DNA of 64,000 bases, taken from NCBI GenBank assembly GCA_037447655.1, contig JBBHKE010001523.1, forward strand, positions 124,001-188,000, in the 5' to 3' direction. This DNA comes from Zygnema cylindricum. Taxonomy: Eukaryota; Streptophyta; Zygnematophyceae; Zygnematales; Zygnemataceae. The notes beneath the pieces were generated by a model that was not told the origin of the DNA, made no database searches, and saw nothing but the letters and a program-made list of their open reading frames with translations. This document shows positions 33,240-46,420 of the stretch, piece after piece. A program made the translations under genes and the position numbers. The first letter of the stretch is position 1. Each line of letters begins with the position of its first letter.

Positions 33240-36200
33240 TTTCGAAGTGAGACATTTTCCCCCCAAAATGTACCCGAATCCGGCTGCCGGCTGCCCGAAA
33301 AAAAGAAAATAACAAAAAAAACAAAAAAATAAAATAAAAATTATGAAAAAGAGGCAACAGAGTCGGTGAGTTTCAGCTGGCGGTTGACTTTCGCTTCAGT
33401 CCAAAATAGATTGTACGGACAGATTCGAAAACGACCGTCCAATGCGCGTCTAAATCGGGCTGGCCGTACGGTACCTTTTTCCTTACATAACTCCGCAGAT
33501 ACAGATGTACGGTAGTCCAAAGTTTCAGTTTGCCACGTGGCCCAACCTTCGTCTCGAATGCGATAGTCTCTAGACAACAATGTTTTGTCGTTTTGTGAAA
33601 CGGAAAATCCGGATCAGTAGAAGTTCGTATCCGTACCTTTTGTCGATTCACGAGGATGCCGACAAACGGCTGGGTGCCGAACCTGTAGGAGGCACCTTAA
33701 TAATAATACCGTACGGTATCGTACGGCATCTTTTTCTCTGATTGGAGGATGATGATTAGTGAGTCAATTTTTTGTCGTTTAGTGGTCAAGGCGGTCCCTT
33801 CAGTAAAGTTACCGATATTTGAATACGCGGTTAGCGTTTTTCGACGTATTGGGGTATTAATAATTGTTTGGCGTATTGTTAAATAGTGCGGAGCTTAGCG
33901 AAGTTTTTGGATTTATTCGCACGTATTTTACACAGTACGGAAATTACAAGTTGTGTTGGGGATTCAGGTGGTTTTTTGTGGCGATAATAATGTCGGTGGA
34001 ATTTTATGAATTCGTCATTAGCCCAGGATTATGACGTCATTCTGTATCGTCTTGTCTTTTTTCCTTTATTAATAATTTATAATTACTATTGGGTGATTAT
34101 GGTGTACGGATTTGTGTACGGATTTACGATGATGAGGCGGCTTCGGATGGGTGTATTTACATCCCTCGGGATGGCTCCCAGTCTGCCACGTGTTACAAAA
34201 TGAATAGTTTTGCTTGTCGTATTTCACTCTATTTCACGTACTTTGTCGTTTTGTTAGCGTTTCCTGGGCTGTTTAGTGTTTCCACAAACGTTGTTCAACT
34301 TAGGGTAAAACTCCATTTGAAATGAGAGCAAGAGGTTTGTCGTTTTTTGTAATAACGGCGACGCAGGAGTAAATTTAATTAGTGGAACTTTTGTTTAGGG
34401 ACGAAAAGTGCTCGCGGGTTTTTTAACTTATTGGGGAAACGTAGGGGCGCTCCGATTCGACGGAGTTCTAATTGGCGGGCAAGCTGTAATTGTTTATGAA
34501 GAAGACAAAAGAGAATGGATCCACCTGGTCCGGGGAGCAAAATTATGGTAACTCCGACGAAAAGGCATCTGAAGCGACGATCGTCGCAAACGGTCCAGAT
34601 TTTATTTGCGTTTAAGAGGAATAGTACAGGAGCGGCAGTGTTGTACGAATAGTCGTGGAGACTTGATTCCACTCGTACCAGGTGGCACTGTTCAGTGAGA
34701 ATAGTAAAGCTTGTTACCTTGTCGCGACGCTAGGTGTAGATGACGGCCGGCCAGCGAAGTGTCATTTTCGAGGCCAACTGGCTGACAGCTTACTTTTTAG
34801 TGGCCAGCGATGGAAACATTCCGCACAACTGTACAAATTGCAGCGCTTATAAAAGTTGAAACCGTACGATCTAACGCACAGGCGGATATTTTTTTGCAGT
34901 TGACCGTACAGATTTCGTGACTTCTGTCACTTCGGTCCACGATCTTGCGGGTCACACTACTGACAGAAATCTGTTTCGGAAGATACCACCGGAAATGGAC
35001 GGAAAAGAGCGGGGATGGCTTTGTCGGCTCCTAAGTACAAATTTGTCATTATTATAATCCGCTCCTGTCGACAACCTAGAGGGGACCGTGACCGTACAGC
35101 CAAGTCCTAGTAATCAATTATTGAGTTTTACGCTCCTGAAGGACAACTCACAGAAAACGACACAGGACCCGAATTCTTACCAGAAACCAATAAATACACG
35201 TGTTCCAGCGTGCCAGTCGTGCTCTGAAAAAGTACACAGGAAGTACAAAGATTGTAGATCATTGTACGGCGATACTGTGAGATGTAAATGCAAAACCGGA
35301 GACTGTTGGGTATGACGTGACGCTCACTGTGAGATTCCGGCTATTTCTGGAGACACCAAAATCATGTGGTAGAGTCATATTTTTTGTCTTTAGTGATCAG
35401 TTTTTTAGAGGACAAGCCCCATCCACTCAAATTTTATACAGAATCTTCGATTTGACTTAGAGTGGATTCCATTTTGCACGTGTCTACATCCTGGCCATTT
35501 GTGAGCTTTTGGTAAATTTTTGGATTCTTTTGTTGGGAAATCGAATGGCGTATAGCCGTATGAAAGGATCTTGGCAGCGAATCAGCTGAACAGTATGGCA
35601 TCATGGAACCGACAGATAAATGTACGGATAAACGGCTGAGCATTCAATATCTGCCGGCGTACAGCGTCAAAAATTGCACAAAAGAAGAACTTGACCGTAC
35701 ATTTTTAACCAATCGTAATGTTGTACAGAATGACCTCTGCAGAAAACTCTAATCGCCCATGTGAGCCGTCCGATCGATCGTCTTTCAGATCGATTAGGTT
35801 TAATGTCCTATTTTTGTCGTTTTATGTTTTGTTTTTTGAATAGGTACAGTACTGTGCCAAATACCGTACGCTGTACGGTGGCCGAACTGCCTCGCCTATT
35901 CGTTCTGAATGCCATTCCTAAAATGGTCCAATGCGCACCTCCTATATTGCCACGTCGACAATATCAAGAAAAATCATGCAAAAAGCTGTACGGTTGGAGC
36001 ACATTTTTAATTTTTTCAACTTTCAGATGAAATGCAAAATTGTTGACGACCGGTTTCCAACATCTTCCAGTCAGTTTTCGGAATTCGTTCGACGGCCGCT
36101 TAAACCCTAACCCTAAAAACAGTAAAATCCTAAAACGGTAAAACCCTTTAATTTATGCCACATGAGCCCTCCATGACCTCATGAATGCAATCCGTACGTG

Positions 36201-37070
36201 TTACCTTTATTCCCATACATACTACTAACGCACGTGTGAACAGTGATCCGTACAGCCACTAAACGATTTGTGAGCCAATGTCACCGCTTGGAATGATGGA
36301 AATTTAATGTCTCGAAATACTGTGTACAAATAATATATTTGCAGAAGTAATGAGAATCACTCATCTGAGTATCACATAAAGTACATCAATATGTACGGCT
36401 CACCTGTCAGCGAAGTCATTGCGCCTTCAAAGATCTGATGTACGGAATCGTATTTTCCGTTGCAACAGAAAGCCCTAAAAATTCCTAAATAACCCTAAAA
36501 AACCCTAAAAAACGGTTTTCGGTATCATATAAAATGGTAACGGCGAAGTAAAATATGCAACTTACATTTGAATAGGATCGCAGCGAATAAACAGCAGCCG
36601 CGTGTACAGGCTTCGATGTACGGATATACCCTAAGGGCAATACCGCAATAGTAAAAGTTTTAGAACAGGTCGCTGTTTTCTTGGGCTTTCTTCTTCGTTT
36701 TTTTTTTTGTTTGTGGAATCTCTACAGTTTTCCACTTCCCGCGATTTGATGTTGTAATACTGCCAAATATGTGGGGACCACACTGACATTTTGTCGTGAC
36801 GGCCTACATCCACTCAGTTTTGAGTTTCAATGAAGGAACTTTCTTGGACCCCCACGTAACTGAAAAGTGAACCCGATTTTTTGTCCGGGAGCAATCGTGC
36901 TCGCGGATCCCTTAACTTTTTCGAAAGAGACACAGAACCGAAGGCTGTCGGTTTGTATGGAACACCACCCTGATGATACACGTAAATGGGAAAACTAAAA
37001 CGAGTAATTCAACGGACATGACGCAAGTATTTCTAACATACGACAAACTATCTATTTCAGTACAGTATAG
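33240..37070. other. Intergenic stretch without a supported gene
   Basis: AT-rich with recurrent GTACGG/CCGTAC, TTTTGTCGTTTT and CCCTAAAA words (36108-36150, 36475-36515). Open frames are at most about 100 codons and show no family motif. I see no RNA gene. Confidence 0.5.
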
Positions 37071-37071
37071 G

Positions 37072-37230
37072 TACACCGTGAATGGGCGTTAATGATTCTT
37101 TGGCACTTAAAACATGTTTTGCCCGTGGACACATGTCGGATTCTTAATCCGACGGTGCCGGTGGAAAGGTAAGATCCTCACTTTCCGATTGGCGGTCTCC
37201 AATCGAAAGTCAGGCACAGCTAATATTGCA
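37072..37230. mobile_element. TA-family MITE, partial
   Basis: Starts TA then CACCGTGAATGGGCGTTAATG, followed by the family core (GCACTTAAAACATG, GACACATGTCGGAT, ATTGGCGGTC). The right terminus is missing or decayed. Confidence 0.65.
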
Positions 37231-37234
37231 AGTT

Positions 37235-38018
37235 GTCACGAGACTTAAGAAATATAAAGAAAAACAAATGTGAAAACGCGTGCGAACACTATAGATCATT
37301 ATATAGAACCACTGTACAGTACGGTACAAAACGGTACGGTACTGTATACTCTGAAAATAAGTACAGCATTGCATGTGACATGAGGATACCATCGTATCAG
37401 GGTTTTTAGGGTTTTAGTGATTGCACGTTATTTTGACCTACCAGGAGTCAACAAATTCGCAACAAAAGTTCCGTGCATGGATTTCAGAGTTTTCGTATGT
37501 GGAAGAAATAATCCGTTCCTCTGTCGCAGACAATCACATACCGTCGCATAATGTGGATAATAGTCGCATTACGTCGCATAATGTCGCATACTGTCGCAGA
37601 CAGAATGTCCTTGCAGCTATATGTCACAACGCTGTTACACGAATTTTTTCATGTCGGTTTGTGTCGTGGATTTCTACGCTTTTCGCTTATAGTTACATGT
37701 AAAACCAGATATTTTTTGTCTAACAGCCGGCACTTTGTTGCAGTTTCCTACAAATTGCTCTATTGCCAGATTGGCATCACACGTGTGGCAGCTCAGCTGC
37801 CAGCTATTGGCGGAAAATGGCCAGCTCGCAGTCAACTCCGGCAGAACGTCGTCAGTAATTTGTAAGAATCGGCAATTTTTCCAGACTGGCACGGAAATTC
37901 GCATAATTTTTTTTATTCGAGAAAGCTGTTTTATGTACAGCCTGCCCTCTGATATATTTACGATAGATATTTACGATTCGTCATGTTTTTTGTTTTTTCC
38001 GGACAGAACTGAGTAGAG
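37235..38018. other. Intergenic, with GTCGCATAAT tandem words
   Basis: 37541-37601 has five GTCGCATA units in tandem. Otherwise featureless AT-rich DNA; the open frames on both strands are unsupported. Confidence 0.5.
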
Positions 38019-38229
38019 TACACCGGTTATCGCTATTAGTGTTAATGATTTTTTCGCCGCTTAAAACATCTTTTCTCCGTACACAATTGTCCGATTTTCA
38101 GTTTGAGACCGCCAATAGGAAGCTGAGAATCTTGCCTTTCAATCCCAACCGTCAGATTTAAAATCCGACAAGCGTGTACGGAGAAAAGTTGTTTTAAGTG
38201 GCAACCCCTAATAGAAATTCTGTAATGTA
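38019..38229. mobile_element. TA-family MITE
   Basis: About 210 bp imperfect palindrome. Left end TA then CACCGGTTATCGCTATTAG. Internal inverted words are TTAAAACATCTTTTCTCCGT and ACGGAGAAAAGTTGTTTTAA, with ATTTTCAGTTTGAGACCGCC near the centre. Right end CCTAATAGAAATTCTG is decayed. No coding capacity. Confidence 0.8.
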
Positions 38230-39149
38230 GTCGCCGGTCGTCGGACTTTCTGCGATTGGTGGACAGGTGGATCCTGGACGTCCGTTTTCGGCGAACGTTT
38301 CTGTCAAATAAAATTTTCTTTCTAGTTGTGGTTACTTGTCGGATTATCGATTAAAAGTTTTAACCCTAAAAAACATTGAGTTTATCTCTTGTGCCAGTTC
38401 ATGCGACCGACAGAGATTCTCACAACGACCAAATATTTTGAAAAGTGCGAAAATAATTTGTTTAGATCTTCACGACAAGAAACGTTCACACTGTTACATA
38501 ATATCCTTCTAAACTTTATGGCAATGCCCTACAACGGCTCGTGAAGATCGAGAAAGATTCGGAGAACCAGAAAATATGTGTACGATTACTTAAACCACCA
38601 CGCTGCTTGGTATACTTTATTTTTTTTACATGCAATACAAAAAAAATAGAATAGTTTGATTTTGTCCACTAATGCCGAAGGTTACGAAACCGTCAATTTC
38701 GACCACCTTAAAGTACAATTGCTATTTGATTGTGATCAAGTGCTATTTTTTGCAGACATAAGACAAAAAAACGTATCTCAACAGAATCTGCTGAAAATTG
38801 AGCCGAAACAGTTTCGGGTACACTGCGGCATTGTACGGACTTTTCGAAACGGCGCCGGAAAAAGGAAACAGCTTTCGTCATGTAAAATCTTGTTTTAAAA
38901 ATAACGACATTAGATTTCCGAAAGTCACTTAAAAAAAAAATCCTACGACGCACGAAAATACTATTTCCGTAATTGTTTCCAATGATATGTGTCATAGAGA
39001 CGGCAAACTAATTTATTTTTCCATTCGCTGCCCGTAAAACCCGCCTAGTGACCGAAAAATAATCTTACTTGGTAAAATCACAATTACCGTACATTTAAAC
39101 TCACGATTGCGTAGGGATACCAAGGAAATGTAGAAATTGAGTTAAGCTA

Positions 39150-39360
39150 TACCGTTTATCGCTATTAGTACAAAGGGCTTTTTCCGCCACATAATTAATA
39201 TTTTCACCGTGCACACCTGTCCAATATTCGATTGGAGGCCGCCAATCGGAAGGAGGAAATTCTGCCTTTCAATCGAAACAGTCAGATAAACAATCCTCTG
39301 AATGTGCACGGAGAAAAGATGTTTTAAGTGGCAAAAATAACATTATAGCGATACACTGTG
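39150..39360. mobile_element. TA-family MITE
   Basis: About 210 bp. Left ACCGTTTATCGCTATTAG, right TATAGCGATACACTGTG, inner CACCGTGCACAC and GTGCACGGAGAAAAGATG. Same architecture as the 38.0 kb copy. Confidence 0.8.
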
Positions 39361-41651
39361 TCATGACCCGAGATAATCTGAAATGGAAACACTAGGCCAA
39401 TTCGCGGCCCGTCAAACGCTCGTTTTAAAGTAAGTTACAACCCTTATAAATAGACGCTGCAAGAGCTCAATGATTGCAATTGTAGGGGCAGTTGGCGAGG
39501 ATCAAGCCAGTCTATTGTGTTACATAAAAGGTAAGGAAAATATAAAAAAAAACATAAATAATGAAATTTGCTCTTAGAGAAAAGTGATTCGCCCACATTT
39601 ATGTATTGTCCCATGAAAACATTTTGATGCATACATTTTTCCACACATTTCTCTTCCCGTAATTTGATTTCTTTATGTTTGTACTGCATACGTGTCGAAT
39701 TCCTAGTGGCCAAATCATTCCCCGCTTCATCCAATGGGCCTATCAACCGAGTCAACGCGCAAAACAAACATTTTTTTCGCACGAAGCTTGGCCTTATAGG
39801 CCCAAACCTAATCATAAATTTCGAACATTTTGCAGTATGTTTCGATTGTTTCTCTTGTTTTCGCTGGTGCCATCCATCCAAAACTGATTCTAACAAGTGT
39901 AAATATTTATACGGTCGAGACCTTTCATTTTAGTGATATTGTACGATATCATACATATCTCGAGGATTGTTATAACCACTCTATTGTTGTAGATATTAAT
40001 ACTTCAAATTTACCCTTAAGCTTATTTTTAAGGGGAGGTGGTATCGTGCGACATGAATCGTTATTATTGTCGACAACACTATATTAGTGCCCATAAAATT
40101 TGCCACGGAGCCTAAAATAGGGTTGATAATACCAATTACTCTTTCCTTAACGTTAAGTCTTTAACGCTCGAAGTTGGAAAATGTGGGACTGTAATTCAAC
40201 CTCTGGGTGACAAGAGCACCATATGAGAGAAGAGCTTGGGTTAAATGTTTGTACATCGTTGGACCACATAGTAGGACGCGTGAAATTGATAATGTAGGTG
40301 GTGGCCACATCATCATATCATGGAAATATTCATTCCATGTGTCACATTAGATGCACGTGAGTATGTCGTAAACCTTTTTGTTTTAGTTTATTAAAATAAT
40401 AAAAATGTACACGACTAAATAAACAAACAGATAAGCAATGTACGCTCGTGGAAATATACTTATCTTATTAACAATCTTGTTGGTTTCTATTTGTATAATT
40501 ATTTGCATGGCATGGTAAAACAAAAGTATTACTTTTAATGCTGGTGGATTTGATAATTCAACTTAGAAAACAGGGTCGAATTTATTTGTAAGTGGACGTG
40601 AAATTAATTTAAGCACGTAAAAAAACATTTTTGATAAAATCGGCCTGGTTCGCGCTACCTTTGTGTACCTTTACGCATAGTTACGCTAAAAGCAAGCGTT
40701 TAAAGTAACACGTATTGGTTATAAGTATTTAGTGGTTTTTATGATCCTCTTTGTTTAGCTGTTGCTCTATTTGTGCGACGGGCGGAAGGGAAATAATTAT
40801 GAATGTACATTGTGACGTTTTTACAAAAACATAATTATAGTATAATGTGAAAAAATGCATCTTCGACCCATGCATTATATTAACAAAACAACAATGGTTA
40901 AACCATCCAAGGTAAAAACTTGATTGAAGCGGAACATTGTTCATTACAATTAAAGGCCAGAATCGGAAAACCAAAGAGCACAAAACAAAAACTACAAAAG
41001 CTAAGCATCACTAAGAGCAAGCCACTGAAAACAAAAAAAAAAAAATACAAATACTAAAACCAAACTACAAAAGCCTAAAAAAACCACGCTATCTATGTGC
41101 TATTCTCAAAAAGTTGGAGGAAAAGTACGCTGAGGTAACATCAACGAGAAATACAGAAAAACTAACCAATAAAATGACGCGTTTTGTACATGAATCCCAT
41201 ACTCGTCAAAACGATACGCGGATTCTTGTGTTCCTCTTTACAATTTCGGACTTTCCTCTCGTTTCCGATGGACGTTGCGTCACCGCTAAACAGTTAAAAT
41301 TGTTACAGGAAAACAGTTTCGTATCCGTACTAGTTTGGGTTGCACACTGCAACCTGCCAACTAATTTTTTCAATAGTATTTTACAATTTTCACCGTCGTC
41401 CTTTTTTCCAAGAACCGTACCGTTCCAGATAAATCATCTCATGCCGCTCACATTTTTGTACGGACTCTCCAAGATTTGTAGTGAGCTAATATTTTATGGT
41501 ACATAATTTGTTGTGTCGTTTGAGTAAATTTCTTACAATTCGATGACCTGACACTCGCTTTGGAGGTTGTTGCACCTTTTTTTTTTTGTTCATTCCTTCT
41601 TGACGAATGTTTTAAGCTACAGTACGGAAAGTACAACTATTGTAAGTACAC
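39361..41651. other. Intergenic stretch without a supported gene
   Basis: The longest open frame (minus strand, 39896-39444, 150 codons) has Lys/Cys-rich content but no known motif and no spliced partner that I could find. A purine-rich AAGGGGAGGTGG motif at 40030 recalls a polypurine tract but lacks any neighbouring long terminal repeat. Confidence 0.45.
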
Positions 41652-41871
41652 TACGCCGTGTATCGCTATTGGTGTTTATAATCTTTAAGCCACTTAAAAC
41701 AGTTTTTATCCGTACACACTTGTATGGTTTTCAATTTGAGAGCGGCAATCGAAAGTTGAGAATCTTACCTTTCAATCACAACCGCCGGATATGTAATTAG
41801 GCAGGTGTGCAAGGAAAAAAATGTTTTAAGTGGCAAAAAAAACATCAGCTCTAATAGCGATATACTGCGTA
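41652..41871. mobile_element. TA-family MITE, best-preserved ends
   Basis: Flanked on both sides by TA. Left CGCCGTGTATCGCTATT, right AATAGCGATATACTGCG: inverted ends of 17 bp with few mismatches. The core has the CCGTACACACTTG and AAGTGGC words of the family. Confidence 0.88.
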
Positions 41872-43737
41872 CAACTGTTGTAAGTACAGTGCACCGTGTA
41901 CACCAAAAACGTTTCCAACCCAAAGAACTGGCTTCGCTAATTGCTAAATTGCAGTACAGACTAGGTTTCTTAAATTTTGGCAGGCGGTGTGGACCGTGTG
42001 GACATAAGGACACAGGTTAAAAAAACGAGTTAGTCTCACACTTCGCAAAGTACTACCCGGGTACCTTGCGATTTTAGGGTCATAGGGTTATTGGTTGTAT
42101 TTTTTTTTTAATAAAAAAAAACACGAATGATAAAAAAACCCTAAACATATTTATACACACGACGTCCGCGCGGCGCGGCGCGTCGTAAAACGAAATGAGT
42201 GTGGACGTCGAGAGTAAAAGTCTCACACGTTGTCCGTAGCGCGAAAATCGCAAGGTTCAGTAAAGTACACTGCGAATCGTAATTAGAGTAATGAAAAAAT
42301 TAGAGTAAATAACCAAAAATACAATTAGAGTAATGAACTTTAATTTGTGTGATAAAACTTTTTCACAGAGGAAGTTTAGGGTGAAGTTCCATTAGGACAT
42401 TCTATAATTGTACGGCCAACATTACATAATGCTACAATTTAAACGAAGTTCCATTGCGTAGAGTTTGTAATCCACGTGCTCGAAAATGAGTGGTACCACG
42501 TAGGTCAATATCGGATATTGAAAATCGTCAATGATTTTCACACCGACCAAAAATCGTCAATATCCATACATGTGCGTACCATACACGTGCGTACCAGGTC
42601 ATCTTGCAACACAAAGTTTTGTACTTTTTGCAGACGCCTTGTCAAATACCACCTAATTTTTTAGGGTTCTTGTTCTTTCGTGTGACGAATTAGCTTTGCC
42701 AAAAATTGTGTGACGAATGGCCGCTAACAGAAATAGCATGAGGGACTTGCGTTACGATATTTCATATGTATTTTTTGTTGGATTTTTGAATGCGTATATC
42801 GTATGCGATTTTGTTTATATTTGTTGGTTGCCACTTTGACACGCATGTTCATTATCCGACGTGTCGTGGCTCAAATTTTTATGTAATTGGTGATGAACCT
42901 CACGAGGTACACCACCATTTGCATAAACTTTCGAAGCGAATGCTTCGCAAAAGAATATCCAACGGTCATTGTTACCTCCAAGACTTTTGGAGAATATTAG
43001 CAAGATTCTCTGTAATGTTGTTTTTTTGATAAAAACAAAATAAGAGGTACGACGTAGTACGGAGAGGTCCGAATTTTTGTAAACAACCTCACTTTTCGTC
43101 TAATGGAACTTCACCCTTACTCTAATTTATTTAAGTACTATATATTGGGTTATGTCGGCAATAATTATCCGCGCAGAAATTATGAACTCTAAATTACGTA
43201 GGTATAAAAAATCTGACAGTCCGTATAGTTTTGACGTCATTATGACGCTAGAACTATTTGTCGCGCTGAATGTCAGTTAATGTTCACAATGACGACGATG
43301 TTGTCGACCATAGTTCAAAATAGGTGCAAATACGCCTATACAATATGCCTATTGTAGGCAAAAAATACAATATACCCTTAAGACCCATATTGTATTGACC
43401 GCAAAATGAAATAAAATAGCATAGTTGTTCATAACGTTTAGTGCGAACGATTCAGTCGCGACGAATTATACGTAACGAATGCATTGAACGTTTTGAACAA
43501 ATAGTTAAAAATCGTTAATGAATTTTCATCCGTACACTTACATACATATAAAACAAACAAAAATAGATATATCGTAAACAACATATAATGTTTAAATTTG
43601 TATCACACTCCAAACGTGTATCGGAATTCCTTCATCAACCGGTAACGACGAATGTGGTTTCGGGCTATTTTTTCGCATTGTACACCCGGGTTCAAATGTT
43701 GGCAGGAGCATAATTTTGTCAAAATCTATCTGGCTGA

Positions 43738-43997
43738 TGCTATCTATTTTTGTAAAAGTTCGTCTGGCTGATGTTATCTGACAAACAGCCATGGCCGCCT
43801 TCTCTCTCTATCTCTCAAACATCACACGACTGCAACAAAATAAAGTAGGTAGAACCCTAAAAAACCCTAAAAAATTTGGCTGGTGCTATCTATTTTTGAA
43901 AAGGTTCGTCTGGCTGATGTTATCTGACAGACAGCCATGGCCGCCTTCTCTCTCTATATCTCAAACATCACACGACTGCAACAAAATAAAGTAGGTA
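43738..43997. repeat. 140-bp tandem duplication inside the hAT-like element
   Basis: Copies at 43738-43853 and 43877-43997 share GTTCGTCTGGCTGATGTTAT, CAGCCATGGCCGCCTTCTCT and AACATCACACGACTGCAAC almost perfectly, separated by two CCCTAAAAAA telomere-like words. Confidence 0.9.
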
Positions 43998-44814
43998 GGA
44001 TATAGGGAGGCGCCTTCCTTGCAGTTTCGTTTTTAAGATTCCATGGCGGCTTCTTTCGAAAAAAAGCTGAAGAAGACGCCCGTACATTTTTCAAACTTAC
44101 CACGGGAATATATTGTGACGTTTCAATGTCTCTTTTCGAAATTTTCCTTACATTTTTGATTAAATGTCGATGTTCCAGATTTTTCTCGTCAGTTCACTCG
44201 ACATAAAGTACTAATATATGGATATATTTAACTCATTTCGATAATTCGGTAAAAAACGCGCATTTTAGGAAAATATTGTACTTTCCAACCGTCCGTTTAG
44301 TTTACCGGACAGAAAGTACAACACGTTTTTTTGCGATTTTTTCAAAAGTCACGAATTATACGTTTCAATCGTAAAAATTGAAAAAATCGCACGATTTGAA
44401 CGACACTGTAAATAGTAACAGGGTTGAGTTGCACATGGATCGATAGAGAATTAAACGTCATGTCTAAATTTGAAAAAAAAATCGGACAAAAAATTATTTT
44501 TCTGTGAGTTTTGAGCTCGTTGATCAAAGTAGCGAATTAAGAAGATCACATGAAAAGCCCATAACACAACTTACGATAGGACTTACGTCCGCGTTTTTCA
44601 TTTTTTTGCGGGTTTTTTTTCCCGCATAATATCATCCTACGCCGTGTCAGTTCGCTAAAACATTTCGTTCGGCGGCGTGCGCTGTACTATGGTCATACAT
44701 CAGATTGTACGTTCGTACAGGGGTGTGCACAACGCACACATATACAGTATGCCTACGCTGCGCGAGTTTTGTGCGCCTACAAAAGGCCTACCATAAAAAC
44801 GCATACTTTTTAAC

Positions 44815-45272
44815 CATAGATCAAAAGTAGGTGACCGTACGCCCATACAATATGCCTATTGTATGCAAAACATACAATATGGCCTTAAGACCCATATTGT
44901 ATTGGCCGCAAAATGAAATAAAGTAGTAACACGGTTGAGTTGCACATGGATCGATAGAGAATTAAACGTCATGTCTAAATTTGAAAAAAAAATCGGACAT
45001 TTTTTTTTTTTTTTGTGAGTTTTGAGCGACTTTTTATTTAAACCGTCAGATTTGGACGACCTGACGGTCGTCGATGAAAGTAACGATCTAAGAAGATCAC
45101 ATGAAAAGCCCAAGACACAACTTACGATAGGACTATCGTCAGATCCGGACGATCGGACGGTCGCTGATGAAAGTAGCGATCTAAGAAGATCACATGGAAA
45201 TCCCGTAACACAACTTACGCTAAAGGTGGCCTACAAAAGGCCTACAAAAAAAAGGCCTACTTTTGAACTATG
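44815..45272. mobile_element. hAT-like MITE with perfect 8-bp duplication
   Basis: 458 bp, ends CATAGATCAAAAGTAGG and GCCTACTTTTGAACTATG, flanked by identical TTTTTAAC at 44807-44814 and 45273-45280. It inserted into the terminal inverted repeat of the older copy. The two copies share internal CAGGGTTGAGTTGCACATGG-type and TAAGAAGATCACATG sequence. Confidence 0.93.
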
Positions 45273-45604
45273 TTTTTAACTATGTTGGCGACTGACGAGA
45301 GTTATGCGAACGACTTTTTTTCGATGTGATTGATTTTTTGTTTAGTGCGATTTCACGTGCGAGCGTGATTCTATTTAATCATTATTTGTACCTTTTTACT
45401 TATAAAAGTACAATTTTGCACGGTCGGACGTCGTCCGTAATCCACACTATTTAAAATGACCTATATTAGATTTTTTACGCTAATTAAACCTTACTTTAAA
45501 TAGAATAATGAAAAAATTAGAATCATTTACTCTATTTAAGGTGATAGAGTCGAAATTTAGGGCGACCGAATTAGCGTTATTTACTCTATTTACAATTCGC
45601 GGTG

Positions 45605-45766
45605 TAGCGTCAATGTTTTCTTCGCCGCTGAAAGCATATTTTCTCCGTGCACACGTGTTTGAATATTACACAAATGTACGGATCGTACCTTGATGTTGGC
45701 GGTCATCGTACGCTTTTCAGCCAACATTAAAGTCGTGAAAAGAAAAATCGGCTCTAATAGCGGTAC
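45605..45766. mobile_element. TA-family MITE, decayed
   Basis: Shares GTCAATGTTTTCTTCGCCGC, TTTCTCCGTGCACACGTG and the right end CTCTAATAGCGGTA with the family. The left end abuts the composite element border. Confidence 0.6.
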
Positions 45767-45979
45767 TATGTGCTATTTAAAAAAGACGAAAATGTCCGGA
45801 CGATGCACGAACTCCGCACTGAATGTTCGCACTTTATTTTTAGTTTTATGAAAGACCTCGCACTATAAAGAGAGTTGTTTTTTAGGACAAGTCTAAAATT
45901 TTCTTCGCCATGTTATGTCTTTTAGGGTTTATGTTTTTGGGGGAAGTCTAGGGTTTCTATTTTGTTTTTTGATATAGGG

Positions 45980-45982
<3 letters not shown>

Positions 45983-46046
<64 letters not shown>
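45983..46046. repeat. (AT)n microsatellite
   Basis: About 32 uninterrupted AT dinucleotides. Confidence 0.97.
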
Positions 46047-46052
<6 letters not shown>

Positions 46053-46099
46053 CTATTGCTGCCTAGGATATTTACACCTAGCAGTGATGGTTATCCGTA

Positions 46100-46420
46100 C
46101 ATGGTACGGATGGTGTCAAAGGGTACAAATGGGAGAATGTAGGAGAAAATTGGAAAACATTCGAAAAAAAAATGAAGAAAAATGAAGAGAAAATTGGATA
46201 AAGGTTGTAAAAATTGGAGAAAAGTAGACATAAATTTATAGAAATTTGGAGAAAATGGAGGAAAATGGGATTTTTTTTTGAGAATTGGAGAAAAGTGGAG
46301 GAATTGGAAGGAGTTGGGAAAAAAAAAAAAATATTGAAAGATTAAAAGAGAAAATGGGAATATTTTTGGAATTTTTTGGAGCAAAATTGGAGGAAAATGG
46401 AGAAATTCGACGATTTTTTG
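46100..46420. repeat. GGAGAAAAT-type degenerate tandem repeat
   Basis: Repeated AATTGGAGAAAA/AATGGAGGAAAA words with a period of about 12-15 bases. The Phe/Pro-rich minus-strand open frame across it is a repeat product. Confidence 0.7.

Larger units (their letters stand above)
43309..45284. mobile_element. hAT-like MITE carrying another MITE in its terminus
   Basis: Left end CATAGTTCAAAATAGG. The right end is interrupted: ACTTTTTAAC (up to 44814), then the inner element, then AACTATG ending at 45284. Flanked by TTGTCGAC (43301-43308) and TTGGCGAC (45285-45292), 7 of 8 identical. It also holds about 960 bp of unrelated internal sequence (about 43440-44405) with a 140-bp tandem duplication. 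Confidence 0.85.
42272..45606. mobile_element. Composite TA-flanked element, outer shell of a three-level nest
   Basis: Left border TA then CACTGCGAATCGTAATTAG followed by AGTAATGAAAAAATTAGAG. Right border ATTTACTCTATTTACAATTC then GCGGTG and TA. A second inverted pair lies inside: GGGTGAAGTTCCATTAG at 42380 and CTAATGGAACTTCACCC at 43101. Whether it is one 3.3 kb element or an 870-bp one plus a fragment cannot be settled here. Small open frames at 42.8-43.0 kb on both strands are featureless. Confidence 0.55.

Noticed and set aside
37541-37601. Regularly spaced GTCGCATAAT repeats as a CRISPR-like array
   Set aside because: Simple tandem repeat without unique spacers, in a eukaryotic genome.
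39444-39896. 150-codon minus-strand open frame
   Set aside because: No known motif, no splice partner and no codon bias; kept only as an intergenic note.
40030-40050. Purine-rich motif as an LTR-retrotransposon polypurine tract
   Set aside because: No paired long terminal repeats or polymerase-type ORF nearby.
42790-43029. Facing open frames on both strands with His-rich words
   Set aside because: Generated by a local imperfect palindrome inside a transposon.
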